Of a stretch of 64,000 bases of DNA, positions 45,501 to 57,500 are shown piece after piece. The translations under genes and the position numbers were made by a program. Under the pieces are notes generated by a model that worked only from the letters and a program-made list of their open reading frames with translations, was not told the DNA's origin and ran no database searches. Position 1 is the first letter of the stretch, and every line of letters starts with the position of its first letter. Origin of the DNA: Hemerocallis citrina (Eukaryota; Streptophyta; Magnoliopsida; Asparagales; Asphodelaceae); assembly GCA_017893485.1 (NCBI GenBank), contig CM030360.1:2324501-2388500 (forward strand), read 5' to 3'.

Positions 45501-48500
45501 AACCCCGTCAGCTGCTGCATCGGTACGACTGCCCATCAGCTCCAATCCAAGCGTTCAGCAATTTTTCCCTCTACTGTCATACTTTCTTCAAACCCCGGTA
45601 ACTTATTTCCACTTCTCAAATATTTGTGATACTGTTTTATCATCTCTAAATTATTATCTGAATTATCTGTCGCCTACAAATATTGAGAGGTGTGCTTCTA
45701 CATGTTAATTAGAGTACAAATCATTATTGCATATCTTACATGCTAAGAACGATTAAGTATAATTGTTGATTGTTAGACGTGAATATTTAATTGGCCTTGT
45801 AACTTAATTCAATTCCTGAAAATTCATCAACCAATTAGTAGTTTTAATTTCTAACTTAATCGACATTACATATTGGTAAACTTAATCTTTTAATATTCAT
45901 AAAAAATTCTCTATTTATGGTTAAGTTTACATCAAATGTTCTCTAAATATCAATTAGGATTTTGCTCTTGTTGATTTTATTCATATCATGAAAGTAACTC
46001 AATATGTATGTAGATTTGTATCTCTTTGACACTACCAGGCCAATGGGCACAAACTAGCATATTATGAACATTTATGAAGTTTTTAAAATGGAATTAAAAT
46101 TATGTTCTGCAGATATCAGTTTCCACTTACAACTACATCATGAAAGGAACAAATAGTGTGTTCTGGTTATCCGTGAATAAAGCAAGTTTCCCAATGTATT
46201 AGTGTGTTAACACCGCCATTGTCTATCACAAGCCAGGAATCTGATTACAAACTGGGTAAGGAGGAGGGTTGCGTTAGGTAGTTGACAGCCAGCATAAAAC
46301 TGTCAAATCCACTTAACATAAATTCGCTTAACTAATGCCCGATGAATGGAGGAAGAGTATTTTAGTACCTATATATAAAAATAAAGGAGATAAGCAAAGT
46401 TGCTCCAACTACCGAGAGATTAAATTAATGAGTCATACGATGAAAATTTGGGATAGAGTGATCGAACATAGACTGATAATAGAAACTACAATGTCTGAGA
46501 ATCAGTTTGGATTTATGCCTGGGAGGTCAACAATGGAAGCAATTTATGTACTGAGGAGACTTATGAAAAATATAGGAAGTACAAAAGATTTACATACGAT
46601 ATTTATAGATCTAAAAAAACATATGATAAAGTCACTAGAGACATAGTATGGTGGACGTTAAATAATAAAAGAGTAACTATTCGGTATATTGAGATAATTA
46701 AGGATATGTATGAAGGAGCAAAGACGATAATTAGAACCACCACAGAAGAGGCCAAGTGATTTTCCTATTACAGTAGGTTTACATCAAGGTTTGGCTTTAA
46801 GCCCCGACTTCTTTGTTTTTGTTATGGATGAATTAATGCGAGGAATACAAGAGGAGGTGCCCTGGTGTATGTTTTTTGCCGATGACGTCATCTTAGTAGA
46901 CGAGACTAAAGCAGGAGTCAAAGCTAAATTAGAATTGTGGAGAGAAACTTTGGAAGCTAGAGGCTTTAGAATAAGCATAACTAAAACAGAGTATATGGAG
47001 TGTAATTTTAGTGATATTCGGAACACAAATGTGGAAGTAGTGAAGCTTGATGGTCAAGAGAAACCTAAGAGAGACCGTTTTCGATATTTTGGCTCAATTA
47101 TATAAAGAAATGGGGAGATTTGTAAAGATGTTATATATAGAATTCAAGCAGGGTGGCTTAAGTGGAGAAGTGTCAGTAGTATTTTGTGTGACAAATGTAT
47201 ACCTTTAAAGTCGAAAGAAAAATTTTATAGGACGACTGTTTGACCATCAATATGAAGCAGAGTATTGGGCAACAAAGAAATAACATGTCCAAAAAATGAG
47301 TGTAGCGGAGATGAGGATGCTAAGATGAATGTGTGGTAAAACCAGCAATGATAGAATTAAAAACGAGCATATACGAGACATGGTAAAGATAGCTCATATC
47401 CAAAATAAATTAAAAGAGAATCGTCTCAGATAGTTTGGACATGTCACACGTAAACCTAGTAGTGCCCCCGTTAGAAAAAGTGATTTGATAAGTGTTGCTC
47501 TAATTTTGGTGTGGGAGCAAACAGATAATTGTGAATTCTTCTAAAACCAATAAAAGCTAACCTTCTTACTACTTGTCAATGTTGACCGTTCTCAAAGCTA
47601 TTGCTGACCTGCAAAAAGTTCGAAACACCAAAATTGATCCCAGCGACGAACCCTCCAACGTTCAAGTCAGAATCTGAAAGATTATGAAAAAGATTTTTTG
47701 GAGAAAAATACCGATTACCACTTTTATGGTGGGAGATAGAAGGGTATTTATAGTCGCGTTTGGAAACAGTTTAGAGATAATCATTCATCTCTTCTTTCCG
47801 GTATTTTTGGATAAGAAATAGAGTTTAAATTCATTCATGAAAAGAGATTTAGTTTAAACCGTCTCTTAGGGATGATCCTAAATTTAAATTACTTTTTAAC
47901 TGATATGGGTTTATTTATAATGAGCTGTCATCATAATCCAATAGTGCAGATCCGTTTTGGGTTATTGGGCCTTGAAAAATACCCAGTTCCCATTTACAGA
48001 CCAGTTTATAGCGGAAATTACATTTTACCCTTGAGAGCTTTGAGATTCGTACCTGATAACGGTCCTGATTTAGTTCTATTTTTAGTCATATCAATAAGTA
48101 TTGAGGGTAGAGTTAGGGATAGGAAAAGACCTAAACTTACTTGGATGAAAACGATGAGAAAATATGTGATAGCTTATGGCCTTAAGAAGATATTACACTA
48201 AACTTAGTAGAATGGAAAATCATGATTCATGTAGCCGACCCCAACTAGTTGGGAAAAAGACTTTGTTGTTGTTGTTATTGTTGTATCCCAGTGTATATAA
48301 ATAATACAGCTGTATAATACATATAAACACAGTTCACTATTAAATGCCTAAGAGTGAGATATTAGCTCAAAGCTTGTGAATTATGACCATGTCTTCCTGG
48401 TTTGAATAAAAGGTGTTAAATCATGAGTTTTTGCTTTCAGACCTCTCTACTATTATAACCAAATAAATTATGAGTATGAATTTCTGCTCTAAAAATTTGC

Positions 48501-51500
48501 ACATCTCTATTTTTCACAAACAATTTTACGCAACAGGGAAAATAAAGATGTAATACCCCGCAAAATAGCATATGGCTATTTTGCATTGTAATCTGTGCAC
48601 AATTGAGAATTGCGCGCAATTATGTATTTTGTATTGTTCGTATTACTAAAGTATCGAGTTGGGGTTTATTTGAATATTTTGGAGATCGGGGGGCCTATTT
48701 GTAAATATCCCTTTATAAATATATATATTTATATTATAATTTTTTTTATATAAACCCCCTCCCCTACCTTTTCCTCCTTCCTCCTTTCCCTTTTCTGTTT
48801 TTCTTCCTGATCACCCAGAGCGCCGAAACCCAAATCGGCCCGACTTCTCCCCGCCCTAATCCACCCCATTTCTTCGTCGTTTTTAAATTAATTTGAGAGG
48901 ATGGCTAATTGGAGGGTGCTCTAGCTCGTGGTAGCGTCGGTTTTGGGAGGGCTTCGGGAAGGTATACCCTATTTTATTTTATTGTATAAAATTAAGTGTG
49001 GTTAATTTCTATTGAATAGGAATTATTGTGGTAGGGAGATTTGGAGATGTTAGGAGTAGTAGAGGCGAGAAATTAGCAAGTTGTTAGAGAATTTGCACGT
49101 TGTTAATAAATTAGGGTTTTGGGTTTATAAAGGGAGAGTAAATATATGAGAATTTGTCTCTTTTATAGTAATAGAAATTTTGTTGAGACATTAGGATATT
49201 TTAGGGGTGATTTTAGTAATTCAATGGGAATAAAAATCCTGTAGGAATTTGAATATTACGTGCATCGCACGTGTGTATCTCAGGCGTTCAATAAAATGCC
49301 TGTGTGATATTTGGATTAGTGTTATTAGCTCCCGTGATTGGTTTAGATGATTTGAGCCTTAATTGCTTTGAAATTTGATAATAGGATATATTAGCAACTT
49401 TGGATGTGGGGTGGCGTGGTGGCGCTTCAAGTCTTCGCGGGATATTTGATGAGTATGATCTCTTTTATTTTACGTACATGGTGTTGTGAAAATTCTAAAT
49501 TACGAGTTGCTGTGTATTTTCGATTTCATATCTCAGTGTTGAGCCGAAAATTTTTGTGGACACCCTCGTATGTGTATAAAACTAGTCTTAAATTTCGTAA
49601 TTTTCTGAGATCGTTTGATGCCTCGAAAAATTTGTAGAATGCAACGGGTTTGGAAGTTGCAGCTGAAGCTGTCTGTGTTTGGGGACTGAAGTTCAAAGGC
49701 CATAACTCCTTGTGTTTACGATATTGCTATGAAATTTTGGGAGTATCTTATGGTATGAGTCTAGTTGATGATTCTCAAATTTTAGAATTTTTAAAGTTTG
49801 TTTGATGAGGTTTCAAAATTATTTAGTAAAGGGTAGTAAATACTCTGCTGAAAGAGTGACTGAAATTGTGTGCTATATTTGAAGAGTCGTAGCTCATTGT
49901 GTGAGATGAATCAAAATGTGAATTTTGGACACAATGAAATGGTACATGTGTAGATTGAGAATCTCAACTTCCATGAGCATTGGACTTAAGGTGGATTTGT
50001 TATTGAATTTCAAAGTGGGCTATGTTCAGCCTAGTACAAGTTGACTAGTCAGTGAAGATAGATAATCCCGGACTTATTTGTTAAGACTTTGGACGACTGG
50101 CCAATTAGAGATTTGTAGTAGGGAGTCATAGCTTTCTAACCCATCTGTAATTTTGTAATTCCAGTTTGTAGGTTGAGAGTTATGGTTTTCCAAAGATAGA
50201 ACAGATTCGGTCTTAGTCAAGGCAGTATCGCTAGAAAGACCAAATTTGCCCTGTTTGTGCATCTGATGGATTTTGGTATTTTGAGGATTTAAACGATTGA
50301 ATTTGAGAAAATGGTTGATTAGAAAGTTGTAGACTAGGATTTTATCTTTCCAGAATGGGTAATATCAGCAATTCTGTATTTTGTGTATTGAAAGTTATGG
50401 ACGTTGCAAGTTAGCAACATGTTGTTTAGACTAAACTTCAAGTTTAAGTTGACTCGGGTACTTGAGTTCTATAAGAATTTGAGGAAGTTGTCCACTAGGG
50501 GATTGCAGTGGATCTCCCTACCCTTCTAGAAATTCTGAGTGTGTTGATTCCGATGAGCGTAGCTTGGGTCACAGCTACTGCTTTTTCTTGAACTATTTTA
50601 TCGGACAATTGATGAGGAACCCTCTGGCCTCTGCATACCGCAATGTGGTGATCATGAGCTATTGGGTTTTTAATGATGTTTTAGCATTTCATTTAGAACT
50701 TAGACAAGTTCTTGTGCTTAGTACTCATAGTGGACATTAGTGAGTTGGGATATAGCTCTGGTCGGTTTGTGTTTGGTGTCTCGATGCCTGAGTCTGTCAG
50801 TGGTCAAGAATTGATGGTTATGTGTGTGCTTACCTTCATTTGAATTGTATTACATCCTTGGGGCGCCGTTGGACCACTCGCTGAGGGTCACGGGTCGGGA
50901 TTATTTGGTCGTTGACCTGTGAAGGTATTGGGAATCAATGGATGTGATTCCCGTGATGATTGTTGTTTGGCAGACCGGACAGGTTCGACATTGTTGATCG
51001 ACACCGAATGTGATTTGGGTAACAACTTATTTTCAGTAAACTGCATTGATTAGGTTTTCTTTTATTGTTTCGCTTGAAGACCGAATTGGTGTTAAGGATG
51101 ATTCTCTATAATCCAACTCGTTCTGAGAGTTAGCACTAAGTGGTGATACTATAGGGTTGTCTCTTCCTGTCATTAGGGATACGTGTTGCGATACGTATCT
51201 TGTCTTGTTGATTCCTGAAGTACCATGATAAGAACGGGATGTCGATTTCCTGGCAGATAGAGAGTTTTAGACCTTCGAGGCCGTCATGTTCTATATTGGT
51301 GGACACGAACGGATCATAATGGATCTTCTGCGCAATGGATATGCTGCAGGTATATCTGTAAGTTCGTCACAGCTTTCGATTAAGGTCTTATGCAACGATT
51401 GTTGGTGACAATAGGGTCGCGCCCCGAATTATTTCTGGTATTTATACCTCCTCAACCATGTCATACTATCAGGAACAGGAAGTGGACCGAATTAAAATGC

Positions 51501-54500
51501 ATTGCATAGCGAGGGTTCAAACCCCTGAACTAGAGAAACGGCTTGATCTGGGGCACATGTAGTATGAGATGCATGTGTGTCCAGAGTCTTGCTAACATTA
51601 GATTAAGTGCATCTGTTCTGTGTTCTATGTTTTGTATTAGACTTCAGGTCATGGCCTACACGAACACTAGGAAATCAGGACACGTTTATTTTCCATTCAA
51701 GATGAATTGTGAGTGTGAATCAGGACATGTATATTTTTCATTCAAGATGAATTGTGAGTGTGATAGTTGAAGTGTATAATGAGTGTGAAAGTGATGTATT
51801 GCGAGACGTGATGATATATGTTGTAAGAAATGAATGAATACGATGTTATGTGATATAAGATTGAGAAAGAACATGTTTATGAATGAAGATGAGCACGAAA
51901 GAATATAAGTCGTGAGTCTGTAAATGTAAATGAATGGTAAATAAGGTGCAATTTATGTAAAAGTAGAGTTATTTGTGAATGATTTCAAAACTAAGAATAA
52001 GTATGTTATGAGCGGGTATGAATATACATACAGGTGATTGACTCAGAATATTTGATGTGAAATCCCATTTTTGATGTTTACATGTTCAGATTTCAAGTAA
52101 AGTTGATTATCTTGGTATTCGTAAGTTCGTTCTGTTTTTACTTATAAAGTTTAATTTATTTGTTTAATTAGGAGAATATACTCACATCAGAAATGGCTAA
52201 CCCCTTAGTGTTTGGGGGGTTAGGGAGTTCCTGGACTACCCTAGATCCCCTACTGTTACAGGTCCTCAGCAGTGCAGAGGTGAGGTGTAGATTCTGTGGA
52301 GTGGAACTTTCATTTTAAAATTGTTGTTTAAGTTTAATTATGTGAATAGTGAAATTTATGATTTAAATTGTATTTTAGATGTAATAGTACGTGGATGATG
52401 ATGATGAGTAATAATGTGGAGTGGCATGATATGTTTTTGACCCGTACCCATCTCGTTGTGAAGTACCGGACCTTGTGGTATGTTTTATAAGTTATTTTCT
52501 AAAAACCTTACTACATTTCCAAATGAATTTATGGTTTTTAATTGATAATTGATATTCTATTATGAATTTGGCTCCCAGAGCATGATATTTATATTGCCTG
52601 TGTGATTCTGCTCATTTTGGCCTGGGGAGCCCATGATATTATTGCCTGTGATGTAAGCTACGAAATTTAGAGCAGAATTCCGTAAGCTTTTTGTGTTTCG
52701 GGCCAGAAATTTCAGGGAAAACTCTGCCAAAATTTTCTTTGAAATATAACTATCTTAATTTATGTTTAAAGTGATATAGAAATTGATATTTGTGATTTTT
52801 TGATGTAATAACTCCGATGGCAATAAAAATGTTTAAATTTCCGTATTATTTACTGTGTTGAGATGCATTTGAAGGCAAAGATTCTGGTTGTGTCACGGAT
52901 GTCCGATAACGGGGATCCGGGGCGTTACAAAAGATACATGTGCACTAACAGTGGTATAACTGAGACTATTATGAAGAAAACGCAAGAACACGGCATTGGC
53001 TGACACATCTAGTACAAGTCTGACCTGTGTAACCAACTCACGGATACGCTTCCTGTTGATAATATCATTACTAGACTCGTCAATAGTAGCAGAAGAAAGG
53101 GATCCCAAGCCAAGTTGCGCCAATGATAAATTTGAATTTGAGGTTGTCGGTGCGTGAGGACGTGCAGCTTGCTGCTGTGGAGGAAGAAAAGGTTGTTGGG
53201 TCCTTATATGTTGCTCTTGGGACTGATTTGGCAAGGACACTTGTTGTTGCTGCTGTTGAGAAGCTGCTGCCTGTACATGATGTGAAGTCATAGGCATGTG
53301 TTGTTGTTGGGGATGCTGTGATCTTTGTTGCATTATCGGTTGCTTGACTGGTGGTCGGTATGGAGAAGAAGAAGGCAAAGGAGGTTGCCTTCCATGAGTT
53401 AACATCCATTGCTGCTGAAGAGATTGAGAACTTTGAAGTGCAGGTCCAGCTGGCTGGGAACTGGAAGATGCCATGGGAGGTGCTCTAACACCATGAGCTG
53501 GAAATTTCTATAGAAAGACAAGATGCAAAGATTGAACAGGGTAATTAGTTCACCCAGAAAGGGTCATGATCCCAATGCAAACAGCCACTAGGCTCACTAA
53601 ATGAAGCAGAAAACTGCCCCTAGAACTTATAAAATAATGAAAGATACAAACATGAGCTGTTAGTCTCAGGGTTCGGCAGATCAGGAAGGGAGGACTTAAA
53701 GTACTAAATACAAGATTTAAGGCAAATACAAGCAATGATAAAGATGAGTTGAAGTGATGTAATCAAGGTTGCAAAAAACAGAAATGGGAAAAATGGTAAG
53801 CTTAGCGTTTCCATTTAATCCCTTGCTTTTTTTCCATTTAATCATCAAACAGATTGGTGACATTGCCATTCAATCCCCTTTTTAAAACACTGGAAGCAAT
53901 TGCCATCAAAGCAGCAAGCTTCTTGTCAAATCTTTAAAATGACAGAGACTGCACTTTCAGTATTGATTACCCAAGGTATATAAATCAAAGACTTATGCTT
54001 TTTGGGAATGTGTTAGGTTTGGCTTTTTGCCTTGATGCTAGTTTGATTAATTCCCAATAGCAAGTCTATTGGTTACTCTTATTCCCATTAGCCAATTTTG
54101 ATAAAGAGAAATTTTTACTGATTTGACCATATTTTGTGGGCTAAGACCATCATTCTCGTCGATATTGTGAAAATTATGAATACCACTATTTTGGCCATAT
54201 TCTATTAGTTATAGTCCACTATATTTAGCCAATTTTTTAGAAATATAAAATTTCAATGATTTGGCCATTGACCACATTTTGTGGGCTATAGTCCATCATT
54301 TTCATTGATTTAAATCACTATTTTGACCATATCCTATGGGTTGAAGAACATTATTTTTAGCCGATTTGGAGAAATGCGAAATTTCACTGATTTAGCCACA
54401 TTTTGTCGTCCATCGTTATCGTCGATTTTTAGAAAATTCTAAACATCAATGTTTATGCCCTATTTTATGAGCTATTATCCACTATGTTCAGCCGATTTTG

Positions 54501-57500
54501 AAAAATACGATATTTTCATTTATTTGGCCATATTTTGCGTGTTATAGTTCACCGTTATCGCTGATTTTGTAAAAATTATGAATATCACATTTTTTGCCAT
54601 ATTGTATGCGCTATAGTGCAGTGTAGTTGAAGGCTCGCCTCAGGCTCAGCCTCCGGCTCAAGGCTCAGGCTTAACAATAGTTTGAGCCTCAAGCCTCAGT
54701 TAAGAGTCCCCTTTGTTCGAAGCTTCACTCAGGCTTGCGCCTGGACGTGCCTTAGCTAAGGCTCGAGGCTTGCACCAAGCAAAATGCGCGCCCGAACATA
54801 ACAGACCCGATCCGACCTGACCCGTCTTCACAACCCGACCCATCTTCAACCCTTCTCATATCCCGTAACTCCCCCAATTCTCTCTCATTCCCAATTCCAA
54901 ACTTTAACCCCAATCTCCACCTCCCTAACTCCTCAATCTGCACTCATCCTCATCAATCTCCTCCCCCTCTCAACAAGCTCGGCGGCGACAGGAAAACAGC
55001 TCTGCGGTGACACGACAACATACAACAGATCAACGGCTACAGCGAAAGGAGATCGGCTGTGCCGGCGGCCTTTTTACTCCTCAGTCTCCAGACTCTCCAC
55101 CCCTATTCTGGTTTCTTTCTGTTCTGATTTTACACTTTTATGGTTTCTTTCTTGGGTTTTCGTTTATCTTTGTTTATGATATTTTTGCAAGTTACTTTGA
55201 AACGAAAATTGTGAAGCCAGTTCATCCATAATTTACTATAATCATGAAACCATGCCTTATTCAAAAAATTGCATCATATTTCAGTGTAGAGCATGACCAA
55301 ATTTTATGGTCAGCTAAGTTTATGTTATTGTTGTAATATTTCAAAATACCTTACCATTTACTAATATTGTAATACTGTAATATTGTATGCTCATTACTGC
55401 AGTATTTAATTTGATACTATATTAACTTTACTGTATGCACATTACTATAATACTGTGATATTGTATGATGTATGGTAAGTATCTTCATTACGTAATACTG
55501 TATGTTCATTACTATATGAAACTATGAATTCAAGGTTAACATGATATTATTGTAGTTTTACAGAGGGACACATTGTATTACATCGTCTTTGGGGTAAGAA
55601 ACACATTGTAGTTATACATTACAGAGGAACACATTGTAGTTTTACAAAAATGATAACTTACACAGTCATCTTGGTCATTGTATGATATATTTTGTTGCTA
55701 TGATGTTATCTTGTTTATATAATCTTATTTATAAAATTAAAAAACCCCCCAAAAAGTAATAATGAGCCTCGGTTAAGTGAGGCTTACGCCTCAAATTGCA
55801 TCTTGTGCCTCAGACTTTTTATGGGAAAGTGAAATTGCGTTGTGCCTTACGCCTTCAACTACACTGCTATAGTGTATCGATGATTTTCTAGAAATTGTGA
55901 ATATCACATTTTATGGACTATAGTCCATCTTCGTCGATTTTGATAAAATTTAGCATATCACTACTTTTGTCATTTTCTATGGGCTTTATAGTTCACTGTT
56001 ATTTTGTCGATTTTAAAAATACAAAATTTTACTAAATTTGCCACATTTTGTGGGTTGTATGTAGCCCACCGTTTTTGTCAATTTTTGAAAATTCTGAATA
56101 TCACAATTTTAGGTGTATTCTCCATGGTATAGTCCACCGTTTTTAACTGATTTTGATAAATATGAAATTTCACTGATTTAGCCATATTTTGTGGCATCAC
56201 TGTTTAGTCGATTTTGTGAAAATTCTGAATTTAATTCTTTTTGCTATTTTATGTGCTATAATCCATTGTTTTTAGCCAATTTTGACAAATACAAAATTTC
56301 ACTGATTTTGCCACATTTTATGGGCTAGAAGTCCACCATTTTCATGAATTTTATGAAAATTCTAAATATCACTTTTTTTGTCATATCTTATGGGTTACAG
56401 TCCACTATTTTTTGACCAAATTGAGAAATATGAAATGTAACTAATTTGGCAATATTTTGTGGGCACCGTTTTGAACCTATTTTATGATTTATAGTCCACT
56501 GTATTTAGCCGGTTTTGTTAAATACAAAATTTCACTAATTTGGCCATTTATGAGCTCTTAGTCAATTTTAGAAAACTCTGCATATCAAAGTTTTTTCATA
56601 GCATATAATCTAATGATTTTATCAGATTTAGAGAATTACGAAATTCCGCAGATTTGGCAACATTTTGTGGGTTAGTCTTTTTTTGTTAATATTTAGATAA
56701 TTTCGTATATGCTATTTTAGCCATATTTAACGTGCTATTGTCCACTATTTTCAGCCAATCTTGATAAATTCGAAATTTCATTGATTTAGCCACATTCCTT
56801 CCTACCGATTTTTTGAAATACAAAATTTCAATGACTTGGCCCACCATTTTCGTCAATTTTGTGCAAATTTTGAATATCACTATTATGAACATATTCTCAG
56901 GGCTATGGGTCATTGTTTTTAGCCGATTTTGAGAAATACGAAACTTCATTGATCTGCGGACATTTTGTGGTATGTAGATCATTGTTTTCATCAATTTTGT
57001 TAAAATTCTAAATATAACTATTTTGGACACAGTTTATGGGCTATAGTTCACTATTTTAGGCGATTTTCATAAATACAAAATATTACTGATTTGGCCATAT
57101 TTTGTGGGGTATAGTTCACCGTTTTCATCAATTTTTTTCAAAATTCTAAATATTACTCTGTTGGTCATAATTTATGAGCTAGTCAACTACTTTTAGTCAA
57201 TTTTGAGAAATATTAAATTTCGCTAATTATGACATTTTGTGGGCTATAGTTTATCGTTATCGTCGATTTTGTGAAAATCTTTAATATCATTATGTTGGCT
57301 ATATTCTATAGCTATAGTCCACTGTTTTTAGCCACATTCTATGGCTATTTTGGCCATATTCTATGGCTATTTGAACTATATTCTAAATATCACTATTTGT
57401 TAAACAATTCTGAGCATCATTATTTTGGCCATATTTTTACGAACTATAGTCCACTATTTTTAGACATTTTTTTCGAAATACGAAATTTCATTGATTTGAC

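Larger units (their letters stand above)
38134..45934 (+). mobile_element. Chromovirus (Ty3/gypsy) with pol largely deleted and three nested insertions, in TAF12 intron 2
   Basis: LTRs at 38134-40651 and 42838-45934 are each enlarged by a nested element; without those they are about 1.25 kb. They start T(A/G)ATGA and end TTTAAATCA/TTTACATCA. Flanking AATGC (38129-38133) and AATGT (45935-45939) match in 4 of 5 bases. TGGTATCAGAAC at 40655 is an initiator-Met-tRNA primer-binding site. The coding part joins gag directly to the integrase C-terminus and chromodomain. Confidence 0.88.
42838..45934 (+). repeat. 3' LTR of the chromovirus, interrupted and internally duplicated
   Basis: Preceded by the purine-rich GAGAGAA, starts TGATGACATCG and ends GGTTAAGTTTACATCA. 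It contains the reversed solo LTR (42917-44445) and a 308-bp tandem duplication (44525-44832 / 44833-45140). Confidence 0.82.
46334..48284 (+). mobile_element. RTE-type LINE fragment split by a solo LTR
   Basis: Starts abruptly inside RT ([19 protein letters not shown]) and ends in a (TTG)n-like tail after CCGACCCCAACTAGTTGGG, the RTE family 3' end. The same 3' end is present inverted at 61894-61960. A solo LTR with ATAAG duplications interrupts it at 47493-48093. Confidence 0.88.

Noticed and set aside
48549..52929. Element C as a complete LTR retrotransposon
   Set aside because: No internal direct repeats, primer-binding site or coding region were seen; solo LTR or non-coding element fits better.
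52893..53024. Coding extension of the TAF12 exon past 53025
   Set aside because: The donor ACACAG|GTCAGA and the family sequence (next residues VDP in the exon at 37904) show that this part is intron.
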